NCBI RefSeq assembly: GCF_024435355.1
Contig: NZ_JAMJWG010000003.1
Span: forward strand, 310,001 to 374,000
Direction: 5' to 3'
Origin: Streptomyces odontomachi
GTDB taxonomy: Bacteria; Actinomycetota; Actinomycetes; Streptomycetales; Streptomycetaceae
Length of the DNA: 64,000 nucleotides
The position numbers and the translations under genes were made by a program. Below the pieces are notes generated by a model that saw only the letters and a program-made list of their open reading frames with translations, was not told where the DNA came from and searched no databases. The number at the start of each line of letters is the position of its first letter. The stretch's first letter is position 1. Positions 25,987 to 35,352 of the stretch are shown here, in pieces.

Positions 25987-26763
25987 CTACGCGCGAGCGA
26001 CCATCGCCTCGATGCCTGCCACCAGCAGATCCAGCGCGAACAGGAACTCCCGTTCGCGCATCGCCTCCACCGACTCGCCGCTTCCCCAGGCCGCCCCGGC
26101 GACCCCGGTGGACTCCCGGAGGGCCTGGGCCACCTCGGGTGTGGCCCGGATGGTGTTCACCGCCTCCTGGAAGTACGCGTCCTGCGCCATCCCGGCCTGC
26201 TCGCACCGCTGGATGAAGTGGCCCTCGATGGTGCCGAAGCCGTACACGAACTGGAAGACCGCCGAGATCGCGCCGGCCTGCTCGTGCTGCGGCAACCCGG
26301 TGCCGCCGACGGCGCGCCGGAGGGCGCGTGCGAGGTTCATGGCGTGCGGGCCGATGTTCAGGAAGGTGCCCGCGAGGGAGGACATCCAGGGGTGGCGCAC
26401 CAGCAGCGCCCGGTATTCGAAGGCCAGCAGCCGCAACTGCGCACGCCAGTCGTCGGCGGAGTCGTCGGGCGGTAGCGCCAGCTCGCCCAGGGCCGCGTCG
26501 AGGGCCAGTTCGAGCAGGTCGTCCTTGGTGTCCACGTACCAGTAGACGGACATGGCCGTGACGTCCAGCTCTCCGGCGAGCCTGCGCATGGAGAACCGGG
26601 GGAGGCCTTCGGCATCCAGCAGCCGCACGGTGGCCTCGGTGATGCGTTCCCGGTCAAGGCCACTGGGCTGTTCGGACCGGCGGGCCACACTGCCGCGCGA
26701 GGCCTTGCCATGCAGCCAGACGCTGACCCGCGGATGCTCCGTGTGGTCGGCTGCCCTCGCCAT
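25987..26763 (-). CDS. TetR-family transcriptional regulator (TetR_C type)
   Basis: A 258-residue regulator. After a 35-residue charged N-terminus the helix-turn-helix reads LDRERITEATVRLLDAEGLP, FSMRRLAGELDVTAMSVYWY and DTKDDLLELALD, the TetR class with the SVYWYVxxKxDLL signature. The C-terminal domain (WRAQLRLLAFEYRALLVRHP onwards) matches the tetracycline-repressor C-terminal fold. The ATG at 26763 is preferred over a GTG two codons upstream because GGAAGGGG then stands 5 bp away. No obvious target gene adjoins; the EEP gene is divergent 485 bp away. Confidence 0.88.
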   Translation of the reverse strand: MARAADHTEHPRVSVWLHGKASRGSVARRSEQPSGLDRERITEATVRLLDAEGLPRFSMRRLAGELDVTAMSVYWYVDTKDDLLELALDAALGELALPPDDSADDWRAQLRLLAFEYRALLVRHPWMSSLAGTFLNIGPHAMNLARALRRAVGGTGLPQHEQAGAISAVFQFVYGFGTIEGHFIQRCEQAGMAQDAYFQEAVNTIRATPEVAQALRESTGVAGAAWGSGESVEAMREREFLFALDLLVAGIEAMVARA

Positions 26764-27247
26764 TGCCACCCCTTCCGACGTCCCACGCGCCTCGTCGCAC
26801 CGGACGATTCCGGCCTTGCCTCTCTCGATGCTATGCGGGTGCGACGCAGTTTCCGTTACAGGGGAACCGAGTTCCGCAGTGCGGGATTCCGCTGTCGCGG
26901 CGCCCCGATGCCAGGTACGTCCCTGATCATCCGCTTACTCAAACGCTGCACGTCACGCCCGGTATTCGGTGAATCGCCGGCGTGTGGGGCGAGGCTGACC
27001 AGCCGTCATCCTCCGCTCCCTTCGGCAGGGCGTCCGGCTCCTGCGGCCGGCTGTCGAGACGGCATGAAAGCGGGACGTCATACGGTGTACAACTCGATTT
27101 CAGCCGGTAGCGTTCTCCGCGCATGAACCATGAACCTGCCAATCGGCGGGTTCCTGCTCGAACCCGTTGGTCTCAAGAACGGTCTCAAGAGCGATCTCAC
27201 GAGTGCGACACGGACCCGCTGGGTCCCTCGGCGATGGGGTGGGTGTT
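26764..27247. other. Divergent intergenic region, TetR / EEP gene
   Basis: About 480 bp. Slightly lower G+C than its surroundings (runs such as gattccgctgtcgc and gttcctgctcgaaccc). No gene with a ribosome site is seen. ccaatcggcgggttcctgctcgaacccgttgg near 27137-27168 is a partial inverted repeat upstream of the EEP gene and could be a hairpin or operator. Confidence 0.4.
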
Positions 27248-28147
27248 ATGGCACGGCACAGACGCGGGGTGAAGTGGCTGCTGGCGGCGGCAACGGTGCT
27301 GGCAGCGGTGGCCACGGCGCCCGGCACGGCACAGGCGGCCCCGGGCGGCGTTCCCCTGCGGGTCGCCACGTACAACATCCATGCCGGCGCCGGCATGGAC
27401 AACGTCTTCGACCTCGACCGCCAGACCGACGCGCTCCGTGCGATGCACGCCGACGTCATCGGTCTTGAAGAGGTCGACGTGCACTGGGACACCCGCAGCG
27501 AGTGGCGCGATCTCGCCACCGAGCTGTCCCAGCGGTTGCACATGTACGTCTACTTCGCCCCGATCTACGATCTCGACCCACCGTCCGAGGGCGCACCGCG
27601 CCGGCAGTACGGCGTGGCGATCCTGTCCCGGTACCGGTTCGAGTCGACCGAGAACCACGATCTGACCCGGCTCTCCACGCAGGACCCCGACCCGGTCCCG
27701 GCGCCCGCGCCGGGCTTCCCCGAAGCCGTCATCCGCGTCCAGGGCATGCCGGTGCACGTGTACGAGACGCATCTGGACTACCGGGCCGACCCGGCGGTGC
27801 GTGAGATGCAGGTGGCCGACACGCGGCGGATCATGGCCGAGGACTGTGCCGGGACGGCGGGCACGGGCGCCGGCCACTGCCCCCGCCAGCTGCTGCTCGG
27901 CGACTTCAACGCGCCCCACGACGCCCCCGAACTGGCCCCCCTCTGGCAGGGCCTCCAGGACGCCGGGCCAGGCCCCGAAGCGGGCGCCGCCGGGTACACC
28001 TACCCGGCGCAGAACCCGGAGCAGCGGATCGACTTCGTCACCGCGTCCCGGGACCACGTGCGGGTGCACGAGGTGACGGTGCCGGACACGCTCGCCTCCG
28101 ACCACCGGCCCGTGGTGGCCGATCTGACGCTGGAACGGGGGCGGTAG
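27248..28147 (+). CDS. Secreted endonuclease/exonuclease/phosphatase-family protein
   Basis: A 299-residue exported protein. The signal peptide (RRGVKWLLAAATVLAAVATA, cleavage after AQA) is followed by a complete EEP domain: LRVATYNIHAGAG, GLEEVDVHW with the metal-binding Glu, YETHLDYR, LLLGDFNAPHDAPE with the Asp/Asn pair, and a C-terminal ASDHRPVVADL with the catalytic His. All metal and catalytic positions are intact. Substrates in the family range from DNA to phospholipids and sphingomyelin, so the target here is open. The ATG at 27248 is set by the signal peptide. Confidence 0.9.
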   Translation: MARHRRGVKWLLAAATVLAAVATAPGTAQAAPGGVPLRVATYNIHAGAGMDNVFDLDRQTDALRAMHADVIGLEEVDVHWDTRSEWRDLATELSQRLHMYVYFAPIYDLDPPSEGAPRRQYGVAILSRYRFESTENHDLTRLSTQDPDPVPAPAPGFPEAVIRVQGMPVHVYETHLDYRADPAVREMQVADTRRIMAEDCAGTAGTGAGHCPRQLLLGDFNAPHDAPELAPLWQGLQDAGPGPEAGAAGYTYPAQNPEQRIDFVTASRDHVRVHEVTVPDTLASDHRPVVADLTLERGR

Positions 28148-28198
28148 GCCGCACGGCGACGGGCGTTTCCCGCACAGGCGTCGTGCGCGGACGACGAC

Positions 28199-28230
28199 GT
28201 GCCGGGCCGGTCCGAAGACCTGCCCGGCAC
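28199..28230. terminator. Bidirectional terminator between EEP and GT39 genes
   Basis: A 9-bp outer stem GTGCCGGGC / GCCCGGCAC encloses an inner GGTC-CGAA-GACC stem-loop with a stable tetraloop. It lies between two convergent genes. Confidence 0.75.
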
Positions 28231-28288
28231 GCCATGCCATACCGTCCGGGAACGCTCCGTTCCGACGTTACGAGGACGCCTTGGTCGC

Positions 28289-30799
28289 CTAGGACGACTT
28301 GGTCGTCAGGTCGTAGAACGTCGCGTCGCCCACGGTGACCTTCTTGAAGGTCTTCTGCACCCAGGAGCTGATCTCCGACGAGACGTTGCTGCCGCCCCGG
28401 CTGGAGCCGCCCATGCCGCCGGCCGTCCCGCCGGCCGTCTCGCCGCCTCCCGGGCCACCGCCCATGCCGCCCATGCCGCCGGCGATGAAGTAGTGGATCC
28501 GGCCGTCCGCCACGTACTTCTTGAACTGGCTGAGGGTCGGGGACGGGTCGCTGCCGTTGAAGCCGCCGATCGCCATGACGGAGTGGTCGGTGGCCAGCTG
28601 GTAGCTGGCCGCGTTCTGGGAGCCGGTGGCCGCGGCGACCCAGGTGTACTTGCCGGCGTCCTTCTCCAGCAGCTTCTTGGCGGAGGCGGAGACATCGGCC
28701 CCGTCGAGCAGTCCGCCCATGCCGCCACCACCGCCACGCTTACCGCCAGTGCCGCCGCCGGCCTGCCCGCCGGCGCCGGGGAAGCCGCCCGGGAACTGGC
28801 CGTTTCCGCCGCCCGTGCCGCCCGTGCCGCCCGTGCCGCCTTGGCCTTGGCCCTGCTGGCCACCCTGGCCGGGCATCTGACCCTGACCCGGCAGCTGGCC
28901 CTGGCCCTTGCCCTGACCGCCGGTTCCGTTCCAGCCCGCGCCGGTCGGACCGTTGCCCTGCGCGCCGCCGGGGCCGCCGGCCTGCCCGCCACCGGGGAAG
29001 CCGCCGCCCGGCCACTCGCCGTGCCGTCCGCCGCCGGGCCCGCCCATCATGCTGGCGCCGGCCGGGCCGGCCGTGACGATGGAGCCGCTGTGACCGGTGT
29101 TCACCGTGGTGAGGCTGTACGCCGTCGGGCCCGCGAGGCAGGCCGCCACGCCGACGCCCGCGGCGATCACGACCGCCCGCCGGATGCCGCGGCCGACGCC
29201 GGTACCGGCACCGCCTCCGGCACCGGCACCGGCACCTTCGCCGTAGTCGGCGCCCGGCGCCACGGGCGCCGACCACCCAGGCGCGCCGGCCTCGGCGGCC
29301 ACCACGGTGGTGCCGCCGTGCCGTGCGCGCGCCGCGGTCGTGCGCTCCGTCGCCCAGCCGGCCGCCAGGCCCACGGCGGCCAGCAGGCCGCCGACCAGCA
29401 CGGTCCAGCGCAGCCAGGGGAGGTAGTCCGGCGTACGGCCCAGCAGCACGTACGACCACCAGCCGGTCACCGCGACCGTGCCGGCCAGCGCGAGGTACGG
29501 CCAGCGGCGGGACCGCTGCTCCCACAGCGCCGTCGCGCCCATGCCGACGAGCGCCGCGATGTAGGGGGCCAGGGCCACCGTGTAGTACTGGTGGAAGATC
29601 CCGGCCATGAAGCTGAAGACGCCACCGGTCATGAGCAGCGCGCCGCCCCAGGCGAGGAAGGCCGCGCGCATCGCGTCATCCCCCACTGCCCTAAGGGCGT
29701 GGGAGGTGCGCCCAGCCGCCCGCCAGGTCAGCAGCAGGCCGGCGACCAGCAGGATCAGCGCGGCCGGCAGCAGCCAGGAGATCTGGCTGCCGATCTCCGC
29801 GTTGAACATCCGGCCGATGCCGCTCTCGCCCCACATGCCGCCGCCACCGCCCGGGCCGCCGCCCCCGCCGACGCTGCCGGTCTCGTTGCCGTTGAGCCGG
29901 CCGAAGCCGTTGTAGCCGAACGTCAGTTCCAGGAACGAGTTGTGCTGCGAGCCGCCGATGTACGGGCGGGACGAGGCCGGCCACAGTTCGACGATGGCGA
30001 CCCACCAGCCGCCGGCCACCACCATGGCGAGGCCCGCCAGCGCCAGCTGCCCGAACCGCCGGCGCGGCCGCACCGGGGCGCAGACGGCATAGAGCAGCGC
30101 CAGCGGCGGCAGGATCAGGAAGGCCTGGAGGGTCTTGACGAGGAACGCGAAGCCGACCGCGACACCGGCCCAGACCAGCCACTTCGAGCGGCCGTCCGCC
30201 AGTGCGCGCAGCACCAGGTAGACCGTGACGGTCATGAGGAGGGCGAGCAGCGCGTCCGGGTTGTTGAAGCGGAACATCAGCGCCGCCACCGGCGTCAGCG
30301 CGAACGCCACCACCGTGAGCAGCCCCGCCGTCGCGCTGAACCGGCGCCGCACGGCCGCGTAGAGCACGGCCGCGGTGGCCACCGCCATCAGCGCCTGCGG
30401 GAACAGGATCTGCCAGGAGCCGAGCCCGAACAGCCGCACCGACAGCGCCATCGGCCACAGCGCGGCCGGCGGCTTGTCGACGGTGATGGCGTTACCGGCG
30501 TCCAGGGAGCCGAAGAAGAACGCCTTCCAGCTGTGGCTGCCGGCCTGGGCGGCGGCCGAGTAGAAGGAGTTGGCGTAACCGGACGCGCTCAGGTCCCAGA
30601 GGTAGAGCAGGCCGGTGACCAGGAGCGCGAGGAGGAAGACCGGCCGTGCCCAGGCCGCGTCCTCGGGCCTGCCGCGCCACAACCGGCCGAAGGCCCCCTG
30701 GACGGCATTACCGGGCGCCGGGCGCGCCGCGTGCTCCCCCGCTGCCGGCGTGGCATGGGAGATGCCCCCGGAGTCGTGGGCGTCAGGGAAGGTCGTCAT
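28289..30799 (-). CDS. GT39-family membrane glycosyltransferase (ArnT/YkcB-like)
   Basis: An 836-residue membrane enzyme of the type that moves a sugar from a polyprenyl-phosphate donor to an envelope acceptor. The first external loop holds the expected acidic/substrate motif (NSFYSAAAQAGSHSWKAFFF, GSLDAGNAITVDKPPAALWP). About 12 membrane helices follow. Two long Gly-rich stretches are notable: one after NETGSVGGGGGPGGGG and one of about 170 residues between helix 12 and the C-terminal soluble domain. The C-terminus (KYTWVAAATGSQNAASYQLA, then DHSVMAIGGFNGSDP) is a small extracytoplasmic domain common to the family. Translationally coupled to the upstream GT2 gene (4-bp overlap). Confidence 0.9.
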   Translation of the reverse strand: MTTFPDAHDSGGISHATPAAGEHAARPAPGNAVQGAFGRLWRGRPEDAAWARPVFLLALLVTGLLYLWDLSASGYANSFYSAAAQAGSHSWKAFFFGSLDAGNAITVDKPPAALWPMALSVRLFGLGSWQILFPQALMAVATAAVLYAAVRRRFSATAGLLTVVAFALTPVAALMFRFNNPDALLALLMTVTVYLVLRALADGRSKWLVWAGVAVGFAFLVKTLQAFLILPPLALLYAVCAPVRPRRRFGQLALAGLAMVVAGGWWVAIVELWPASSRPYIGGSQHNSFLELTFGYNGFGRLNGNETGSVGGGGGPGGGGGMWGESGIGRMFNAEIGSQISWLLPAALILLVAGLLLTWRAAGRTSHALRAVGDDAMRAAFLAWGGALLMTGGVFSFMAGIFHQYYTVALAPYIAALVGMGATALWEQRSRRWPYLALAGTVAVTGWWSYVLLGRTPDYLPWLRWTVLVGGLLAAVGLAAGWATERTTAARARHGGTTVVAAEAGAPGWSAPVAPGADYGEGAGAGAGGGAGTGVGRGIRRAVVIAAGVGVAACLAGPTAYSLTTVNTGHSGSIVTAGPAGASMMGGPGGGRHGEWPGGGFPGGGQAGGPGGAQGNGPTGAGWNGTGGQGKGQGQLPGQGQMPGQGGQQGQGQGGTGGTGGTGGGNGQFPGGFPGAGGQAGGGTGGKRGGGGGMGGLLDGADVSASAKKLLEKDAGKYTWVAAATGSQNAASYQLATDHSVMAIGGFNGSDPSPTLSQFKKYVADGRIHYFIAGGMGGMGGGPGGGETAGGTAGGMGGSSRGGSNVSSEISSWVQKTFKKVTVGDATFYDLTTKSS

Positions 30800-32250
30800 C
30801 GTGCGGTCCTCGGATCGGGGTCGGAAGGGAGGGGGGAAGGAAGGGCGGAAGAACGGGCGGGATCAGCGTGGGGGGCGTCGGGGACACCGGCGCTGGTGGG
30901 GGCTGGGAGCGGGTCGCGGCGCTCGGCGAAGACCCAGGCCCGCAGCAGCAGGAAGCGCAGCACCGTGGCCGCGAGGTTGGCGGCGATCAGCACCGCGAGC
31001 TCGGTGGAGTGCGGGGCGTCGGCGCGCGCCGCGTGCAGCGCCGCGAGCGACCCGCTGGTCAGCACCAGTCCGATGCCGAACACCACGAGCCCCTGCGCCT
31101 GGTGGCGCAACGCACGCTCACGCCCGCGTACGCCGAAGGTGAGCCGCCGGTTGGCCGCCGTGTTGGCGAAGGCCGAGACCAGCAGCGCGAGGGCGTTGGC
31201 GACCTGGGCCCCGGAGAAGGTCCGGAAACCGGAGTAGAGCAGCAGGTAGAACAGCGTGGACAGCACGCCGACCACGACGAAGCCGACGACCTGGCGGGTC
31301 AGCCCGCGCGCCGCACCGTCCAGCACACGATCGCGCGGATCGTCGCCGAACGGGCGCCCGAGCCGGTCCAGCGGCAGCGCACCGACCGCGAGCGCCCGCC
31401 CGACCCGCCACACGCCTTTCAGGTCCTCGACGGCGGTCCGCACCACGTGCACCGTCGAGTCGGGGTCGTCGACCCAGTCGACCGGCACCTCGTGGATGCG
31501 CAGCCCGGCGCGCTCGGCGAGCACCAGCATCTCGGTGTCGAAGAACCACCCGCTGTCCTCCACCAGCGGCAGCAGCGCCTGCGCCACGTCCCCCCGGATC
31601 GCCTTGAAGCCGCACTGGGCGTCGGAGAAGCGGGCGGCCAGCGAGCCGCGCAGGATCAGGTTGTAGGCCCGGCTGATGATCTCGCGCCGCGGCCCGCGCA
31701 CCACCCGCGAGCTGCGCGTCAGCCGCGATCCTATGGCCAGGTCGGAGTGGCCGGAGATGAGCGGCGCGACCAGCGGCAGCAGGGCGTTGAGGTCGGTGGA
31801 CAGGTCCACGTCCATGTACGCGAGGACCGGTGCGTCGGACGCCGACCACACCGTGCGCAGTGCACGGCCCCGGCCCTTCTGCTCCAGCCGGACGCTGCGC
31901 ACCTGCGGCAGCTCCGTCGCGAGCCGGGCCGCGACCTGCGGGGTGGTGTCGGTGGACGCGTTGTCCGCGATCGTGATGGCGAAGGGGTACGGGAAGGTGC
32001 GGATCAGGTGGTCGTACAGCCGCCGGACACAGGGTTCGAGGTCCCGCTCCTCGTTGTAGACGGGAATCACCACGTCCAGCACCGGCACGCCGGACCTGCC
32101 CGACGCGTCCAGGGCACCGGCCGGCAGGTGCATCCGTGCCGGCAGGTGCATGCGAGCCGGCAGGGCACCACCGCGGGCGCGGGGGGCGGCCACTGAAGGA
32201 GATCCGGCCACCCCGCAGGATCCCGTCGCCTCGGAAGATTGGGTGTACAT
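30796..32250 (-). CDS. Bifunctional GT2 glycosyltransferase / GtrA-like membrane protein
   Basis: A 484-residue protein. The GT2 domain (about residues 60-300) has VLDVVIPVYNEERDLEPCVR, LAYMDVDLSTDLNALL with the DxD-like donor site, and the QCGFKAIRG and WFFDTEMLVLAERAG motifs of dolichyl-phosphate-mannose-synthase relatives. A GtrA domain with four helices follows (VVGFVVVGVLSTLFYLLLYS, FANTAANRRLTFGVRGR). It probably makes and flips the polyprenyl-phosphate sugar used by the GT39 enzyme downstream. The N-terminus contains a repeated RMHLPA unit. The start at 32250 lacks a clear ribosome site and is uncertain. Confidence 0.88.
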   Translation of the reverse strand: MYTQSSEATGSCGVAGSPSVAAPRARGGALPARMHLPARMHLPAGALDASGRSGVPVLDVVIPVYNEERDLEPCVRRLYDHLIRTFPYPFAITIADNASTDTTPQVAARLATELPQVRSVRLEQKGRGRALRTVWSASDAPVLAYMDVDLSTDLNALLPLVAPLISGHSDLAIGSRLTRSSRVVRGPRREIISRAYNLILRGSLAARFSDAQCGFKAIRGDVAQALLPLVEDSGWFFDTEMLVLAERAGLRIHEVPVDWVDDPDSTVHVVRTAVEDLKGVWRVGRALAVGALPLDRLGRPFGDDPRDRVLDGAARGLTRQVVGFVVVGVLSTLFYLLLYSGFRTFSGAQVANALALLVSAFANTAANRRLTFGVRGRERALRHQAQGLVVFGIGLVLTSGSLAALHAARADAPHSTELAVLIAANLAATVLRFLLLRAWVFAERRDPLPAPTSAGVPDAPHADPARSSALPSPLPSDPDPRTAR

Positions 32251-32362
32251 ACCGGCGACGATCGCGAAGTGCTCTATCAGGGGGGTGTGGTGAGGCTGTG
32301 CGCGAACTATGAGTTCGGCGCCGGGGGAGTTCGAACGGCGCCGGGGCACCCCTACGACCGGC

Positions 32363-34273
32363 TCAGGACGTCCCGGAGACCGGCTCGGCCACCAGCTCGG
32401 TGACGGGCTCCGCAGGCAGCCGCACGGTGAAGACGGTGCGCCCCGGCTCGCTCTGCACGGTCACGTCGCCGCCGTGCGCCACGGTCACCGCGTACACGAT
32501 GGCCAGCCCGAGACCGGTGGACCCGGCAGAACCGGAACCAGTACCAAGGCCGGCATCAACACCCGTACCGGCACCGGGGCCAGCATCAACATCAGCTCCA
32601 GGGCCGACATCAGCACCGGAACCGGAACCGGCGCCTGCACCGTTTCGTCGCGCTCGGGAAGCGTCCCCGCGGGCGAACCGCTCGAAGACGTACGGCAGTA
32701 GGTCAGGCGGGATCCCTGGCCCGTCGTCCAGCACATCGAGCCGTATCCACGCGCCGTCCCGCCGTACCCGAGCCGTCACGGTGCTGCCGGCCGGGGTGTG
32801 CGTACGGGCGTTGCCGAGGAGGTTGACGAGGACCTGGTGGAGGCGGGACGGATCGCCCCGCACCAGCATCGGGTCGTCGGGCAGCGCGAGGCGCCAGGTG
32901 TGGCCGGGTCCGGCCGCGCGTGCGTCGCTCAGGGCGTCCACGACGATCGGCGAGAGGTCGACTGCCTGCTGCTCGAGCGGACGCCCCGCGTCGAGCCGGG
33001 CGAGCAGCAGCAGGTCCTCCACCAGGCCCGACATCCGGTGCGCCTCGGACTCGATGCGCCCGAGGGCGTGCCGGGTGTCGGGTCCGGTCGGCTCGTGGCC
33101 GCGCCGGGTCAGCTCGGCGTAGCCCCGGATGGAGGCCAGCGGGGTACGCAGCTCATGACTGGCGTCGGCGACGAACTGCCGCACCCGCGTCTCGCTGCGC
33201 TGCCGTGCGTCCAGCGCCTCGTGTACGTGGTCGAGCATGCGGTTGAACGCGGCGCCGACCTGCCCGACCTCGGTGGCCGGGTCGGCCTCGGCGTCGGGCA
33301 CGCGCTCGTAGAGGGTGACCTCGCCACGGTGCAGCGGCAGTTCGGTGACACGGGTGGCGGTCGCGGAGAGCAGCCGCAGCGGGCGCAGCGCGACGCCGAC
33401 GATGGCGGCGCCGGCCAGCGAGGCCGCGAGCAGGCCGGCGCCGGTGACGCTCACCTCCACCGCGACCAGGGTGTTCAACGTGTTGGTGACGCTCTCGGTC
33501 GGCAGCCCGACCAGGTACGAGCCGCGTTCGCCCTGTACCGCCTTGACTCGGTAACCGCCGAGGCCGGGGAGGTCGACGGTGTGCGGCCGCCCGTCGCGCG
33601 CGGTGTCGCCGAGCGCCGAGCGCTGTGCGGAGGTGAGCGCCACGGCCTTCGCCTGGCCGGCGGTGCTCGCGCTGCTCTGCTCCTCGCTGACGACGGCGCG
33701 TGTGATGCGGCCCGAGTCGTCGAGGGTGGCACCTATCGTGCCCAGCTCCTGCGGGCCCTTGCTGACGAAGTCCAGCGGGCCCGATCCCGGGAACATCGAG
33801 GGCGCGCTGGGCGGCCTGGGTGCCCTGGCGGGCGGTCCGCCGCCGGTTTCGGAGCCGTCCCGTACGCCGTGGTTCGGCGGCCCCGTCGCGCGTATTCCGA
33901 GGTCACCGAGGGAGTCGTCCAGCTGCTCGTAGAGGTGCGAGCGGAGCGCGATGGTGGTCACGGTGCCGATCACCGTGCAGACGACCGCGATCAGGGTGAC
34001 CGCGGCGACGACGAGCCGGGCGCGCAGGGAACGGCGGCGGGGGTGCCACACGACGAACCTCCGGGGGCGGGGCCGCCGGGCCCGCAGGCTCCGGGCACGC
34101 GCCAGGGCGTGCGTGAAGCGGGTACGCGTCCGGGAGTCGTTCCCCCCGGGCGCGTACCCGCTCTGCGGTCGCGGTCGCCGCCCCACATTCGGCATCCGCT
34201 CCGCACCGCGCAGCCGTCCCACAATCGGCTGCCTCCCGGGCAGCCGTCCCACATTCGGCTGCCCGTCCGTCAC
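32363..34273 (-). CDS. Two-component sensor histidine kinase with low-complexity insertion in the ATP domain
   Basis: Up to 636 residues. A basic N-terminus with repeated PNVGR units precedes helix 1 (LVVAAVTLIAVVCTVIGTVT), an external sensor domain of ~150 residues, helix 2 (GAGLLAASLAGAAIVGVALR), a HAMP segment, the H-box VADASHELRTPLASIRGYAE, N-box HQVLVNLLGNARTHTPAGST, G1 LDDGPGIP, F-box FERFARGD and G2 STGLGLAIVYAV. Between F and G2 boxes about 45 residues of Gly/Ala/Asp repeats are inserted in the ATP lid. Start is ambiguous: GTG at 34273 or ATG at 34195. It follows the response-regulator gene and should signal to it. Confidence 0.9.
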   Translation of the reverse strand: MTDGQPNVGRLPGRQPIVGRLRGAERMPNVGRRPRPQSGYAPGGNDSRTRTRFTHALARARSLRARRPRPRRFVVWHPRRRSLRARLVVAAVTLIAVVCTVIGTVTTIALRSHLYEQLDDSLGDLGIRATGPPNHGVRDGSETGGGPPARAPRPPSAPSMFPGSGPLDFVSKGPQELGTIGATLDDSGRITRAVVSEEQSSASTAGQAKAVALTSAQRSALGDTARDGRPHTVDLPGLGGYRVKAVQGERGSYLVGLPTESVTNTLNTLVAVEVSVTGAGLLAASLAGAAIVGVALRPLRLLSATATRVTELPLHRGEVTLYERVPDAEADPATEVGQVGAAFNRMLDHVHEALDARQRSETRVRQFVADASHELRTPLASIRGYAELTRRGHEPTGPDTRHALGRIESEAHRMSGLVEDLLLLARLDAGRPLEQQAVDLSPIVVDALSDARAAGPGHTWRLALPDDPMLVRGDPSRLHQVLVNLLGNARTHTPAGSTVTARVRRDGAWIRLDVLDDGPGIPPDLLPYVFERFARGDASRARRNGAGAGSGSGADVGPGADVDAGPGAGTGVDAGLGTGSGSAGSTGLGLAIVYAVTVAHGGDVTVQSEPGRTVFTVRLPAEPVTELVAEPVSGTS

Positions 34274-34412
34274 CTCCGCCCACCTCCGGAGAGGGGTACG
34301 GAGGAAGTTGCTGCCCGTGCACCGCTCGGACCTGTCCGGCCGGCGTGGCCGGCTTGGTCGCCGTGGCCGGCTTGGTCGGTCAGGTGCGCTCGGTCATCCC
34401 ACGTCGTCCCCG

Positions 34413-35156
34413 TCATGCGGCGACGGCAGGCTTGATCAGGTATCCGGCGCCACGCCGGGTGTGGATCATGGGCTCACGTCCGGCGTCGATCTTCCGCCGC
34501 AGATAGGAGATGTAGAGCTCGACGACGTTGGCCTGCCCGCCGAAGTCGTAGGACCACACCCGGTCCAGGATCTGGGCCTTGCTGAGCACCCGGCGCGGAT
34601 TGCGCATCAGGAAGCGCAGCAGCTCGAACTCGGTGGCGGTGAGGTGGATGTTGGTGCCGCCACGGCTGACCTCGTGGCTGTCCTCGTCCAGCATCAGGTC
34701 CCCGACGACGAGCGTGGAGTCGCTGCGCCGGTCGGCGGCGCCCGCGCGACGGATCAGGCCCCGCAGCCGGGCGACGACCTCCTCCAGGCTGAACGGCTTC
34801 GTCACATAGTCGTCGCCCCCGGCGGTGAGACCGGCGATCCGGTCCTCGACGGCGTCCTTGGCCGTCAGGAAGAGCACCGGGACGTCGGGCAGCTCACGGC
34901 GCAGCCGGCCGAGCACGGCCAGGCCGTCCATGTCCGGCAGCATCATGTCGAGCACGACGGCGTCCGGCCGGAAGGACCGGGCGGTCTGCACCGCGCCCGA
35001 ACCGTCCCCCGCGCTGCGGATCTGCCAGCCCTCGTAACGCAAGGCCAGGGCCAGCAGCTCGGTGATGGACGCCTCGTCGTCCACGACTAGCACCCGGACG
35101 GGCCTCCCGTCCGGCCTGAGCAGTTCGGTTCGCCTCTGGGGCGTGGTCGTGGCCAT
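34413..35156 (-). CDS. OmpR/PhoB-family response regulator
   Basis: A 247-residue regulator. The receiver (about residues 20-135) has VRVLVVDDEASITELLALAL, the phosphoacceptor Asp in AVVLDMMLPDMDGL, LFLTAKDA and the conserved Lys in DDYVTKPFSLEEVV. The winged-helix DNA-binding domain follows (LTATEFELLRFLMRNPRRVL, then ILDRVWSYDFGGQANVVELY and HTRRGAGYLIK). It resembles MprA/TcrA-type regulators. It heads an array on the minus strand: regulator, kinase, GT2/GtrA, GT39. TCTCAG-type repeats upstream of the start may be its own binding site. Confidence 0.93.
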   Translation of the reverse strand: MATTTPQRRTELLRPDGRPVRVLVVDDEASITELLALALRYEGWQIRSAGDGSGAVQTARSFRPDAVVLDMMLPDMDGLAVLGRLRRELPDVPVLFLTAKDAVEDRIAGLTAGGDDYVTKPFSLEEVVARLRGLIRRAGAADRRSDSTLVVGDLMLDEDSHEVSRGGTNIHLTATEFELLRFLMRNPRRVLSKAQILDRVWSYDFGGQANVVELYISYLRRKIDAGREPMIHTRRGAGYLIKPAVAA

Positions 35157-35179
35157 GGATACGACGGTCCGCCGCTGCT

Positions 35180-35219
35180 CTGAGAGGGCTCTTGTCTCAG
35201 TCTGTGAATTCCCTGAGAA
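35180..35219 (-). promoter_or_regulatory. TCTCAG/CTGAGA repeats upstream of the response-regulator gene
   Basis: Half-sites CTGAGA (35182-35187), TCTCAG (35196-35201) and CTGAGA (35214-35219) cluster 25-65 bp upstream of the regulator start. OmpR-type regulators bind spaced repeats of this kind, so autoregulation is plausible. Spacing was read by eye only. Confidence 0.4.
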
Positions 35220-35228
35220 AACGACGAC

Positions 35229-35255
35229 GGCGCCCGGGGACCCGCCCCGGGCGCC
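35229..35255 (-). terminator. Hairpin terminator of the small secreted-protein operon
   Basis: A perfect 11-bp stem GGCGCCCGGGG / CCCCGGGCGCC with a 5-nt loop lies 98 bp after the stop of the minus-strand gene at 35353 and ahead of the regulator promoter. Confidence 0.75.
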
Positions 35256-35352
35256 GCGAACACTCAACGCGTCCGTTCCATCACACAACGGGACTCCACC
35301 CGCGTAGACCTCGGGCAGACCCGCACGGGTCGTCGCAGTGCGTGCACGCCGG

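Noticed and set aside
28199..31237. A 1,012-residue open frame on the + strand
   Set aside because: It lies antisense to the GT39 and GT2/GtrA genes, has His/Arg/Gly-biased composition and no domain; it arises from GC bias.
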